From Paratinospora sagittata (taxonomy: Eukaryota > Streptophyta > Magnoliopsida > Ranunculales > Menispermaceae), in the NCBI GenBank assembly GCA_035771175.1, contig CM069590.1, positions 59,031,683-59,095,682 of the forward strand: a stretch of DNA of 64,000 nucleotides, read 5' to 3'. The translations under genes and the position numbers were made by a program. Shown here one piece after another: positions 1 through 12,200 of the stretch (the first letter of the stretch is position 1; every line of letters starts with the position of its first letter). The notes under the pieces were generated by a model. That model was not told where the DNA came from, did not search any database, and saw nothing but the letters and a program-made list of their open reading frames with translations.

Positions 1-675
1 TTTATGTATCTCCATACCAAGAATCTTCTTAGCTGCACCCATATCCTTTATCTTAAACTCCTGACTCACTTGAGATTTTAACTTGTTAATCTCTTTCATG
101 CTCTTAGCAGCAATTAGCATGTCATCAACATACAAGAGTAAATAAACATAAGAGCCATCTGGAAGCTTCTGAAAGTAGACATAATTGTCATACTTGCTCC
201 GCACGTATCCCTGCCTGATCATGAAAGTGTCAAACTTCTTATACCACTATCTGGGTGATTGCTTGAGTTCATATAAGGACTTTTTCAGTTTGCACACATT
301 ATCACTCTTACCAACAACCTCAAAGCTTTCAAGCTGGTTCATGTAAATTGTCTCATCCAGGTCCTCATGCAAGAAAGTTGTCTTGACATCTAGTTGCTCC
401 AACTCCAAGTCAAATCAACCCATGCCAACACTACTCTATAGAAGTGTGCTTCACAACATGAGAAAACACCTCATTGTAATCCACGCCTTCTCTCTGAGCA
501 TACCCTTTGGCAACCAAGCATGCCTTATATCTCACACTGTCTAATCTTGAATGACCATATTTCCTGGAATACACCTATTTGCACCTAATGGCCTATTGAC
601 CTTTAGGTAACTCTACAAGTTCTCAAGTCTGGTTCTTCATCAATGAGTCCATTTCATCCTCTATGACGTCCCTCT
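1..675 (-). mobile_element. Ty1/copia reverse transcriptase remnant
   Basis: On the minus strand this piece translates, with interruptions, to copia-type reverse transcriptase. Recognisable blocks are EEMDSLMKNQTWELV near 640-600, a KKFDTFMIRQGYVRSKYDN-like block near 240-200, and the catalytic YLLLYVDDMLIAAKS box near 150-110, followed by KIKDMGAAKKILGMEIH at the window edge. There is no long open frame, so stops or frameshifts are present and the element is decayed. Its upstream end abuts the duplicated xylanase intron sequence at about 676. The rest of the element lies outside the window to the left. The family call is secure; the boundary is good to a few tens of bases. Confidence 0.85.
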
Positions 676-1970
676 GTCATTTTGCCACTAGCTCTAAGAG
701 CCCAACATAAGAACAATCACCACTTCTATGAAAGCTCGACCAGACATCATTCCCGTGATGTTTGGCGTTTATTCTACAGAACTCATGCGAAGCCAAATGC
801 GATTCAGAACCCAACAAGCATTTTTCATCTTTTTTAGTTGGTACAAGTGCCATGGACAGGAGGCTGCATGCAACGCATCACCCACCGTACTTCTCCAAAT
901 AGTGAAAACAGGGTATCCACAGGGGAATTAATAAAAAAGAAAAGAAAGAGACTTAAGTGGAGAAACAGTAATTGAAGCCCGGTTTTAGATTGTGCAATAC
1001 AATGGCCGGAGAATAATATGCCATGTTTGGCGGGTTCGGTGAAGCCCTTTAGGTTCCTCCATTATACAGAGGACTTTCAGGGTGTGCTTTGCACTGCCAC
1101 AAACAACACAAAACCTAGACTAAGTAATTTGTTCTAATGAATATTAGACCAAATGACAGATTTTCTTAGCTGAATAACTAATTACCTCCGTGTAAGCTGA
1201 AGAATCATACAATGGCCCTTCTGCAAGACACTTAATTTTAGTTATTCGATTCTAAGAAAGAATGAAGAGAAGATAGAAAGAAAGGAAGATAGAATTGGGA
1301 AGAGTTACCGTAAGGGGCCGCAAAGGAAACTTGAATGAGGAAACCAATCCATACAAGAAAAGAAAGAAGGAAAAGAGTGATTGGTTCTGCATGCTCTTTG
1401 CCTATAAGAAAAAGAATGGACTGAAATGGGACCAGAGGAGAAACCTTACAATATATACATACAAGAGAGTAAGGTCGCACGAGGTCTTAAAGGGAGAGAG
1501 TAGACTAAGGGTAGAAAGTAAAACTTGGGGGATCATCACAAGGGAAACAGTACTGCAATCTGAATCTCTCGTCTCTGTTCACATGTGAGCTTCATTAGCG
1601 AATAAACAAACAACTTCCGGCTCCAGCACTAAACACTTCGCCCAGGGATTAATGTAAGACCATCCTTCACATAAATAATAAAAATTCTACATTGCCTAAT
1701 GAGCCAAAACCTCTCCTTAATATACAATTTCAGAGTATGGAACCCAGATTAATTAAAATCACACCCCTCGTTGATCGTGGACGGAAAAGAAACTTGAGCA
1801 GCCACATTTACACGAATCACGATAAGGCAGTAATACTACCACCACTACCAATACGGTGCACTTGTTCGACTTCTTGGCTTCACATTGGTTCCTTACTAGT
1901 CACTACTGCCATGGGTGATGAGGACCAGATTAATAGAAATTATTATCTAATTTTTTGTTGTTTAAATATA
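676..1970 (-). repeat. Diverged direct copy of the xylanase promoter and exons 1-3
   Basis: This block matches 6668-7985 in the same orientation. Matches include the start (gccact agt .. aagagc), the intron segment around ttctacaga, exons 1 to 3, and the upstream segment ending cttcttggcttcacattgg. The copies differ by many substitutions and several indels. It is the 5' part of a second tandem xylanase gene, cut off at about 676 by a copia remnant. Confidence 0.8.
960..1392 (-). pseudogene. Decayed tandem copy of GH10 xylanase, exons 1-3
   Basis: Three blocks correspond to the first three exons of the intact xylanase at 2748-7420. Exon 1 (1309-1392) starts MQNQSLFSFF like its partner but has lost 13 bases inside the signal-peptide codons, which shifts the frame. 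Exon 2 near 1182-1220 still encodes EGPLYDSSAYTE. Exon 3 near 960-1100 begins C-K-A-H-P-E-S-P-L-Y-N-G-G, then shifts frame, and lacks about 28 bases found in the intact copy. Exons 4-8 are not in the window; the copia piece at 1-675 sits where intron 3 would continue. It cannot give a secreted enzyme as read. Confidence 0.8.
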
Positions 1971-2747
1971 GTCCGAATGTAGTTGTTTATTTTAGAAAGT
2001 TTGCAATTATTTTCTTTAGGTAGGATTTTAGTTGCATATTTCAATAGGATTTTAATTATTATATTTATGTTAGATGTTAGTTTTTAAATTGTAGTAGGAT
2101 ATATACAGATTAAATATTTTAGATTTTTATAAATATAATTGAAATTGATAGAATAATTAAATAAAAAAATATTAATTATTGATTTCTTCTGTGCATCTTT
2201 ATCCTCCTTCACCTCCTCTAATTTCTTTCTATTTCTTCTTTTCTATTCTCAATGTTGCATTAAAGGACTTCTGTTTGTACCCACAAAAAATATTTTCTTT
2301 ACCATTTTCTCACTTTACCCCACTTAAATTAAAATATTAATTTTAACTTTTTCTTTACCCACCCACATCAAAATAACAAAATAACTGTCCTCACTTTACC
2401 CGCGACCAAATTTCACCCTTCTTCTTCATCCAAAAATTAGATTTAATTTTAAAACCTTAATTATTTTAATAACGTTTCTTTTTTTTTCAAATGTAATCAA
2501 AATTTTAAAATACTTAATAATAATCCATTAAAGATTGGTTACTACTCCACGCAATTCTTTCCCTACAACAATCAAATCAACTAAACTGTAGTGAAGAATA
2601 ATAACCCTTTTTTGTCTTTCTTGTTTTTTATGTCCCCATTACCAAATATAACCTTTACTTTTGAATAAAATATGAGGTGTTGTACAATGCTGTTTTTTTA
2701 GAAAGAAGCCAACTATATATGACTTCGTAAACAAATAAATGGATGAC
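1971..2747. other. AT-rich spacer downstream of the xylanase gene
   Basis: Low-complexity AT-rich DNA with short homopolymer runs between the tandem xylanase copies. It holds the 3' flank of the intact xylanase gene, whose stop codon is at 2748-2750. No coding signal was seen. Confidence 0.6.
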
Positions 2748-5700
2748 TTACAAATGCACGCTGAAATGTCTAGTTTCATCACCCTTAGAAAGCGAAAACG
2801 TTGCGTTCACTAATTTCTCCCCCAACCTAACAATGACATTATACTCGCCTAAGAACCCATAAAAACTATAAGAACCACGCTCATCTGTTTCACCAGTTGT
2901 TTCGCCAGTTTGCCACTCTTGCAGTAACTTGTCCACCACATCGCCAGCAGGAAGATTACGAAGATTGATATCTGTCAAACACATCTGGTAGCATCCATAT
3001 GGATGAAGCGCCATCCACAGCACCATCCCATTAACATAAGGGTGCGAGAAACCTTCCCTTATTACCTGCTCCAGATAAACTGCCTGAAAAAAAAAAAGAG
3101 TACAATCAATAAGAGGTCGATCGACTTCTTGTTACTATAGGAACCTTCAAAACATTTCCTGCTTCTTCTACATGGATTGTTAGAGACTGCTTGACCAAAA
3201 TGTTATACTTAATAGCTGGTGAGGCCCAACAATGTGCATCAAGTTCTCCTTAAGGCACCCTCTCACTTGCTGCCCCATTAAGAGGGACAAAAGATAGAGA
3301 AGAAGCAACAAATACGTACCAATATTGCAAAGGAGGAACATACAAATGCACTGAAGCTTAAACCCTAGACCTCATACAAAATTAAGGCATACCATGTTAG
3401 AAATCACTAAATCTAAAAATTATAATTGATATGTAGAAGCTTAATAATACATATCAAACTATTGTTAATACTCTGAGGTAGTTTTTAGACGATGTAGGTT
3501 CATGGGCTTTAACACAGTAAGAGGAATACCTAGTAACTCTAGCCCTAGGGCTTAGGGGGAGTGTTAGCATAGCCTTAGGTCGCTGGGGTATAATTATGAT
3601 GTGGAATATATAAATCACAGGCAAAACTGATCTCCTTACAACGGATTTTTCAAGGATGAGTTAGGCCAGGTTTTAAAATTTCAAATTCACTTACTTGTGT
3701 TTGCATGTCAATTTTCTTGTTAATATCAATCTCAGTAAGCCAAATGGGAAGCCCTAGCGTTGCCAATTTGTCCAAATCGGCTCTAATCCGAGGAGGATTT
3801 GGAACAGTAAAATGCCCCTCTAGGCCAATTCCATCCGTGGTGGCTCCACCATGCTGGAGTTGTCTGAGCCTTGAAATATAGGTATCCACAGTTGAATTAA
3901 CATCTGCGCAAGTCTCCAGCACATTGAAATCATTCATGTAAAGGGTCGCTAATGGGTCCGATTGGTGTGCAGTTTTGAAGAACTCCAAGGTTGCATTAGG
4001 CCCAAGTCGTTGCTCGTAGAAATCGAAGTGCAACATTTCATTGCTTACATCCCAATGTACGAATTCGCCTCTGTATTTGTTCATGAGACTTTGAATGCGC
4101 GAATTAACTGCAGATTTTAACTGGTCGCCGGTCAGATTACGAACCCATGCAGGGGTGTAAATTGGGTCCTCCCAGAAGATGTTGTGCCCTCTAGCGGTGA
4201 TTTGGTTTGCTCTAACGAATTCCAGCATTTGGTCTGCTATGGTGTAATTAACCTTGCCTTGCTCAGGTTCTGTTGCGTACCATTTCAGCTCATTTTCGAA
4301 CACTGCTGCGTTGAATCGCTTCACAAACCAATCCTGAAATAAAACCCAAGACGTACTCCAATATTTATTGAACTTTTTAATTACCGGGTTGCAGGTATAT
4401 ATGATTTAATATTAATTTGTGAAACTGGTAGTTATTCTAATTGATGATTTGATATCAAACCTGATAAGCTGGGTTGCCTAGAATGGTTTTAGCTATTGCA
4501 CAACCAAAGGGGAAGTCTTTAGAGACTTGCTGAACCGATATCTGAGCCCCTTGAATCCTATTCCCTTGTGTATCAGAAACATGGATGGTCACGGCACGCT
4601 TTCTTTCCTGGGCACACACAAAAATTGTCTTGTTAGCTATAAAGTTGATCAAAATTTCTGTTTAATTAGAATAAGAATGAATAAGAAGAAATTAACGTTC
4701 AACTAGCCAGTGATCGACCTTGTTGATTATGTAATCTTGATTTATTCTCCATTGCTCATCGCTGAATGGCTGCAAAGAGGCACTTGCGATCGATATATCA
4801 AGCTCTTGGTTATCTGAATTCTGCAAGAGAATAATAATAATGTGGCAAATGGATTAAGTTAATTTGAACCATTTGAAATATAAATCCATATACTATGATA
4901 TTGGATGTAATGTAGGTGCAGATTTTTACCTGGAAATATATGATCGACAAATTGGAAGGTGAATTGAGAACAAATCCACCTTTGAGAAAGGACCAGCATC
5001 CACTTTGGGCTATAACACTGCCCACACACATCAACAGGGAATTCTCGGCTGTTAAGCTCGCCCTAATTAGAGCTGAATTTGCAGCGTTGATCTTCACCCA
5101 AGCTGTTTTTCATCAACCACAAAGCCAGAAATATTAGTCGAATTAATAACGACATAAGAAATCGGGTACGATTCGGATCACGGGTACCCAACATTCGTCT
5201 CGTGATTATGATGACTTCATTGTGGGCCACGTGTACGGTAGTACTTTATTAAAGCGCAAGGAGGTTTTTAGTCACCACGCATCCAGATCTTGACAACTGT
5301 CTGTTCTTCTAATAAGAATTTTCATAATGTAGGAACCAGGGCTGGGTAGTATGTTGCTCCTGGTCTGTTTTGAAAGAGTTGATAATAATAACACGTGGAA
5401 GCATGGGAGTTGTGATGATTATTTGATGATCAAGAACATCTAATCAAGCTGGATCTTCCTTAAATGTGTCAAACATAGAAAAACGAATTTGTTTAGACGA
5501 GGAGAAGCCGAGTTTAGCATATACAAACCAACTCCACCGCCAAGTGAACGTCTAGGAGAGTTCAGAGTTGCTTCTTAGGCTCGGGACTTCCAAAAACTCA
5601 TATTTTTAAAGGAAGGTTTGTAGCCATTATACCAGCTTTAAATTAGTTTATATATGAACGTATGATCAGGAAAATAAAAATATTTTTAGAATATGTAGTT

Positions 5701-7420
5701 AAAATATATTTTAAGTTTAAATGTTGGTTAGTTTTAATGGTGTGTATTTGAACTACTTCACTCAAAATTAAAAGTTGTCATTGTGCTTGCTTTCTTGGCT
5801 CTATTGAAGAGTTTCGACTTCTTCTGACTTCAATATCAACATCTTCTGACTTTGTATTAGCACTCAACAAAAAAAAAAAGTTGGTCTATATTATAGTTAC
5901 ACAACTTACTCTTCTAGAGGAAAGTAACAATAAATTGCGGGCTTCGGCCCTTAGTCCGAGTTTATCCTAATCTCATATAGTAATTATCAATCATCGGGAT
6001 GAGCTTAAGGTTGTTATGTTTTTTGGACTACTTGTATTTAAACAAATAAATAAATAAAAGGTGAAAGATTTGGTTACAAAAAAATGTTTGGAAGTTTCAC
6101 CGCTTCTGTTTCAATAATAGATATGTTGGTATCTCAAAAGTAATGCTTCATTTGTTAGAACTAAGATTGGCCTATATTAGCAAAGTTGAAGGAAAGGAAG
6201 AGAGAGGACGAGACCCTACTGAACATGATACTAGGATTTTATATGTTAGCCTAACACCAGTAAATAAGAGCAGGTGATTGACTTTTATCACATATCAATT
6301 GTTGTATGAGATAATTAAATAACAAAAAATCAGAAAGTACATCTGACGTATCATCAAATAATGTAAGCAATAAATAAATTTTTTATTATACTTTAATTTA
6401 GTAATTATTGTAACTATTACGATAAAACGTATGACATTGCTGATTATAAGTTTATGATCAGCAATGTCTCAAATTATTCAAAAAATACACATTGTGACCT
6501 ATTTAACAAGACAATTACTATAAAACGTTTAGATCATGAAATATAAGGAAGGTTTTATTAACGACTCACGACGTGGTGCATGGAGCATTGTAAGATGTTA
6601 CGACGTGGGAAGATATGGTGATACCCTAAGATTCAGATCAGGAAATGGTGGACCACATCGAACCCTGTTCTTTTGCCACTAGTGGTAAGAGCCTATTGTA
6701 AGTAAGAGCAGTCCTACGAAAATTCTATCAGACACTTCATCCCGTGATGTTTGGCGTTTATTCTACAGAGCTCATGTGAAGCCAAATGCACTTCAGAACC
6801 CAACAAGCATTTTTTCATCTTTTTTAGTTGGTACAAGTGCCATGGACAAGAAGAGGGTGCAATGCACCAGCCAGCATATTTCTCTATACAGTGAAAACAG
6901 GGGATCCCACAGAGGAAATAGATTTAAAAATAAAAAAGAATAAAAATAAAGAATACAAAGAAAGACACTTAACTGGAGAAACAGTATTTGAAGCCCGGTT
7001 TAAGATTGTGCAATACAATGGCTGGAGAATAATCTCCAGTTCCGGCATCATCGGCGATACATTTGGCGGGTTCGGTGAAGCCCCTCAGGATTCCTCCATT
7101 ATAAAGAGGAGTTTCTGGGTAAGCTTTGCACTACCACAAACAACACAAAACAGAGTTAATAGTAAATGACATTTTCCTGGCTGAAGTTTTGGAGTACAAT
7201 TAAGAAATTAATTACCTCTGTGTAAGCTGAAGAATCATATAATGGCCCATCTGCAAGAAACTTACTTTAGTCAGTCAAATTCAAGAAAGATTGATGAAGA
7301 AGACACAGAATTGGAAAGATTACCATAAGGGGCCGTGAAGGAGACTTGAACGAGAAAACCGACCCATATCATAAACAGCTTCAGGAGAAGAAAGAAGGAA
7401 AAGAGTGATTGGTTCTTCAT
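2748..7420 (-). CDS. GH10 endo-1,4-beta-xylanase, secreted (eight exons)
   Basis: Predicted exons on the minus strand: 7324-7420, 7216-7250, 6974-7130, 4930-5102, 4719-4820, 4461-4607, 3695-4333 and 2748-3083. All have GT-AG borders and matching phases, giving 561 residues, the usual length for this plant family. Residues 1-30 form a signal peptide (MKNQSLFSFF start, hydrophobic core). Residues 45-190 form a carbohydrate-binding module (PLYNGGIL, WVKINAANSALIRASL, KGGFVLNSPSN). The GH10 barrel follows, with the acid/base Glu336 in WDVSNEMLH and the nucleophile Glu438 in LTEIDI. Such enzymes cut xylan in the cell wall. The neighbour at 676-1392 is a broken tandem copy. Intron 3 is long (about 1.87 kb) and AT-rich. 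The model is inferred without transcripts; no defect was found. Confidence 0.9.
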
Positions 7421-7480
7421 GTTCCTCCTCTATAGGAAAAAGATTGAATTGAATTGGGACCAGAAGAGAAACCCAACAAT

Positions 7481-7487
7481 ATTTATA
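7481..7487 (-). promoter_or_regulatory. Candidate TATA box of the xylanase gene
   Basis: On the minus strand the sequence CATATAAATATTG lies about 61 bases before the xylanase start codon, a normal TATA spacing for a short 5' leader. The broken copy has a different TA-rich string here (near 1450-1462). Inference from motif and position only. Confidence 0.5.
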
Positions 7488-7758
7488 TGTATTAGAGCGT
7501 TAGACCGGTCATACGAGGAGATTAAGGGTAGAAAGTAATCGGAGATCGCAAGAGCAACAGTAGTAGTGTAATCTGATGGAATCTCCGGTGCCCTCTTCAC
7601 ATGTGGGCTTCATGAGCTAATAAATAAACAGCTCCAGCCCTTTTAAGACTTGCCATTAGTACTGTAAGTACGCCCAAGAACTCACATTCACGTTAAAAGT
7701 GATTTATGTCTCACCGAGCCATAAGCGCACAAGTACTTGAGTTTCTTGGCATGGAGCC

Positions 7759-7966
7759 TAGATAAAAATCATAACCCTCGTGTACCGTGGACGGCAAAGT
7801 AACCGATGGAGCAGTAATTATTCGCCTTCTTGGCTTCACATTGGTTCCTCATCACTACCTCTTAGATAAAAATCATAACCCTCGTGTACCGTGGACGGCA
7901 AAGTAACCGATGGAGCAGTAATTATTCGCCTTCTTGGCTTCACATTGGTTCCTCATCACTACCTCT
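7759..7966. repeat. Perfect 104-bp tandem duplication upstream of the xylanase gene
   Basis: Two adjacent copies, 7759-7862 and 7863-7966, are identical by eye. Each starts tagataaaaatc and ends tcactacctct. They lie 340-550 bases upstream of the xylanase start codon. The lack of divergence implies a recent event. Confidence 0.92.
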
Positions 7967-8466
7967 TGATGATGTTCTAGAATGTATAGACTAGTAGTGT
8001 GAAGTTTTGCGAGTGCAATTGCTGGGGTTGGGAGTAGATAAAGTTCAAATAAAGGTCGGTGGATCTGTACTGAGGGGCACTGGTAGTGATAGATGCATCT
8101 ATTACAATTAGTTTTGTTTAACGCCGGGCTTTTGGTTTACTCTTATGTGGGCTGATTTTCTGGGCTGGGTGCATTGCTCTCTTAGTGTGAGAGGCCGTTT
8201 TTACACCAAAACCCGAGTTTCTGGTGATAAAATCTGAGAAAATGCTAAACTGACATTTCTAGTTTACACTGATAGCTAGAAATACTTTCATGAATCTTCC
8301 ATTAAGTTTTATTGTATTATGCGCAAGACAATTCAACGGTGTATTAAAGGTAAGGTTTGCATAATTGCAAGTCAATGAAGCACCACTCTAAAAGTAAAAA
8401 ACATGGTGAAGAAGTAGTTTTTTTTTTTTTTTTTTGCATTGTAAAGAAGTTGGTTGGAATTAGCTT

Positions 8467-8517
<51 letters not shown>

Positions 8518-9284
8518 TTTTGCATTAAATATTTAAGTGTCAAGTATAACCTTATTTTGTCTATTTTAAAAAGATCTCAATATATTTATTTATTATTTGT
8601 TAAGTGAAAACAATTTTATAACAAATAATGTTTCAAACAACTAATCGAAATCACTTTATAAGAAAATAGTTTTAAAATAGTTTTATAGAAGCACAAGCTT
8701 CAAAATATAAGTAGATGGTACCACTCCTACAATTACAAACAGAAATTTTTTCATAGACGGACTCAGTATATGGTGAAGCACGCGTGCAGCTTTGTATGGG
8801 GAATGGTTGCTGAAACGGTAATAGCGTAGAAGGCTAAAACTTCACGCGATGAGATATGGCTGTGGAACATGTGCCGTTCACGCCACTGGCAGAGTGGTGA
8901 GAACACTGGGAAAAATGGAAGGAGATGGAGGCGGGGCCGTCCAAAAAGCTTGGCGTATCAGCTAAGAATTCATAACTGTACTAGTTATTGCTTTCGCTTT
9001 TAAAACATTTATGTGACGGAATTTGTTCAAATTCTAGAGCTCAATTACTTTGTTTTCTTTTTGTGGGGTTATGCCCTATTAAACGTGGGGGTTTTGCCCT
9101 TTTGTTAGCTCGGCTAGACTGTTGGTGCAAGGGTTATGCCCTTTTCTAGTCAGTTCGTCTATTATTATCGAGTTCTTGAGCTCGTTGTTGATATATGAGA
9201 TCATACTTCATGTGTCTGCATTGTTCTTAAATCTGTAATTGTATTTGTTGGCAGATTATACTCCAATCTTATAATAAAATAATT
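7967..9284. other. Intergenic region between xylanase and LINE
   Basis: No gene is supported. It contains a poly-T run (8419-8437), a TTTA microsatellite (8465-8521) and AT-rich DNA. The stretch 9060-9290 has repeated ggttatgccc / gttttgccc motifs and ends in ataataaaataatt, which resembles a plant LINE 3' tail. That last reading is uncertain. Confidence 0.45.
8465..8521. repeat. (TTTA)n microsatellite
   Basis: About fourteen uninterrupted TTTA units, ending just before tgcattaaat. Confidence 0.95.
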
Positions 9285-12200
9285 TTCTCAGACAAGAAAC
9301 TATAAAGGCAAAATGTTTTTATTTAAAACGAGAGAAGATCTACATGCATCAGTGGTTGTTAGCTGTTGTTTATGGTAGTCCTACAGCCAGCTTGAAGAAG
9401 TTGTTATGGAGGGATTTTAATAAGAATGTTTTTGATATGAGTGAGCCTTGGATTATTGCGGGTGATTTTAATGCGGTGGTATGTTCCGAAGAAGTTAGTA
9501 GTGGGAATGCTGTGGCTCATCATGGCAGCTCTGGTTTTGGGGATTGGATTTTTTATCATGATTTGCTGGACATGGGATCCTCCGGACAAGCCTATACTTG
9601 GAGTAGGGGTATAGGGGATCAGTTTAAGGGAGCTCGCCTGGATCGAGTTTTATGTAATTTAGCTTGGAAGCATATGTTTGAGGACGCTAAAGTGATTCAC
9701 CTTCCTAAACATCACTCCGACCATGTTCCTATCTTGGTTCGTTTAAAGGGTTCAAGTGCCACTGTGAGGCCAACGCAGTTTAAATTTCAGGCAGCTTGGC
9801 TGACTCATCCGGGATTTTACAATGTCATTAAGGAGAATTGGAGTCGTGACCGATCTTTGGATACAAATAATCGGCATATAGCCTCGGTTCTTACTTCATG
9901 GAATAGTACCGAGTTTGGGAGTATTTCTAGGAGGAAGAAGAGGCTCTGGGCGAGACTTGCAGGCATTCAACGTGTCTTATCTAAACACCCTACACACCGT
10001 ATTCATCTTTTGGAGTCTAAGCTTAAGAAGGAGCTGGACCTTGTTCTGTATCAAGAAGAACTTTCGTGGTTTCAGAAATCTAGAGCCGACTGGATCCTTT
10101 CGGGTGACCGCAATACCAAGTTCTATCACGCTACTACAGTCATTCGTCGGAGCAGGAATGTTATTGAGAGGTTAAAAAGTGCAGATGGAAATTGGGTTTC
10201 AGATTCAGCTCAGTTGAAGCATCTAATTCAAGATTTTTATACCAGGCTATTTTCAAAAGAACCTTGCGGGGATATGTCTGATTTTCCTAAAGGGGGCTTT
10301 CCAATTCTAGATGGTGCTGTCATGGCAAGGATTCATCAGCCCTTTGAGATTGAAGAGATTCGTCAGGCTTTATTTGAGATGGCTCCCTTCAAAGCGCCAG
10401 GCCCGGATGGTATTCATGCAGGTTTTTATCAACGCCTCTGGCCTACAGTGGGGCCTTCTGTCTACAAGCTTGTTCAAGACTTTTGGGTGTCAGGAAAGCT
10501 TCCAGATGGGATCAATGATACTCTGTTGGTATTAGTACCGAAGGTCCAGCATCTTGAATTATTGACCCAGCTTAGACCTATAAGTCTCTGCAACGTGGGC
10601 TATAAAGTGATTACAAAAGCTATGACAAATAGGCTAAAGATGATCCTCCCTAGTCTTGTTTCTCCCAACCAAAGCAGCTTTGTTCCTGGTCGCCAAATTA
10701 CAGATAATGTCATTGTGTATCAAGAAGTCCTTCATTCAATGAGAACTAAGAAGAGTGGTATATCTCATATGGCAATTAAGATTGATCTTGAAAAAGCCTA
10801 TGATCGATTATCTTGGGATTTTATTGAAGACTCGTTGAAGGAGATTGGTCTTGGTGATGGGTGGATCCGAAATGTGATGCATTGTGTCTCATCCTCTAGG
10901 ATGTCGACTGTCTGGAATGTGGATCTTTTGGATCGTTTCTCTCCTGAGCGCGGAGTTCGGCAAGGGGATGCAATTTCGCCTTATCTTTTTGTTCTGTGTA
11001 TTGAAAGATTGGGTCATTTGATTAATGGGGCAGTGGAGCGAAAGGAATGGAAACCCATACAGCTTTCTCGTAATGGTCCCTCTATCTCCCACATTTTCTT
11101 TGTAGATGATATGGTTTTGTTTGCGGAAGCATCTACAGAGCAGATAAAGGTTATTATGAAGTGCCTGGATTTATTTTGTGCGTGCTCAGGCCAAAAAGTT
11201 AACTACCAGAAATCTCATATATTTATATCTCACAATGTGGAGCTTGCGGTGGCTCAAGACATATCTACTATTTCTGGTATTCCCCTTACGGACAACTTGG
11301 GTCGGTATCTTGGTGCTCCCTCCATTCATGGGAGGGTCCGACCTGCTGACTTTCAGTACATCATTGAGAGAGTGACTACTCGATTGGAGGGGTGGAAGAC
11401 AAAATTCTTGTCCTTTGCGGGTAGATTGGTTCTAGTTAAATCGGTGCTTAACTTTATTCCCTTGTACATCATGCAGACTATGGTGTTACCCATAGGGGTG
11501 TGTAATACCATTGATAAATTAGTTCGACGTTTTCTATGGGGAGGATCTAATGAGAAGCAGGGCGTCAACCTCATTAAGTGGGAAATCATCATCAAACCTA
11601 TGGAGGACGGTGGTCTTGGCATTAAGAGTATGGCTTAAATGAACTTAGCTTTTTTGGCCAAATTGGGATGGAGACTAATTACAGATAAGAATAGCTTTTG
11701 GGCCAAAGTTGTTTCCATGAAGTATCTGCATCGGGAAGCTACTATTGATAGGTTGCAGCCTAAGAATGGGGCTTCCAATGCGTGGCGGGGCATTGTTAAA
11801 GCCTCGCCTATTTTACGTAGCGGAGTGCGGGCTCTAGTTCGTAATGGTAAGGACACTCTTTTTTGGCTTGATACATGGGTAGGTGAGGTGGCCTTAATCA
11901 ATATGAAAATGCGGGATTTGAGTTTGGTGGAGATGTATAGGCCTGTCTCAAGCTATTGGGTGAAGGGTTCAGGGTGGAACTGGAATGCTCTATCAGGTTT
12001 ACTCCCTTTTGAGGTTGAAAATAAACTTGTTGTTGTGCTCTTATGGGATGAGGAGGAGGTTGCAGATGGCATATGTTGGGGAGCTTCTAAGAGTGGCATA
12101 TTAACGGTGACCTCTGCTTATACTATTTCTACTAGAACTCTTATGGGAGATCCTACTTCCCTTTGGAGGATGATTTGGAAGCTTAAAGTTCCTCAAAGAT

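Larger units (their letters stand above)
6668..7985 (-). repeat. Partner copy of the 676-1970 duplication
   Basis: Covers the end of intron 3, exons 3 to 1 and the promoter of the intact xylanase gene. It is the direct-repeat partner of 676-1970. The promoter part carries an extra 104-bp tandem duplication not seen in the other copy. Confidence 0.8.

Noticed and set aside
728..931. 67-codon plus-strand frame
   Set aside because: Antisense to duplicated xylanase intron sequence; the counterpart at 6828-7169 is a different frame with no conservation.
6974..6985. Premature stop in xylanase exon 3 (YCFSS then TAA)
   Set aside because: The TAA is in the intron; splicing at GTTAAG after TTCTCCA to the acceptor at 5103 gives YCFSTWVKI in frame.
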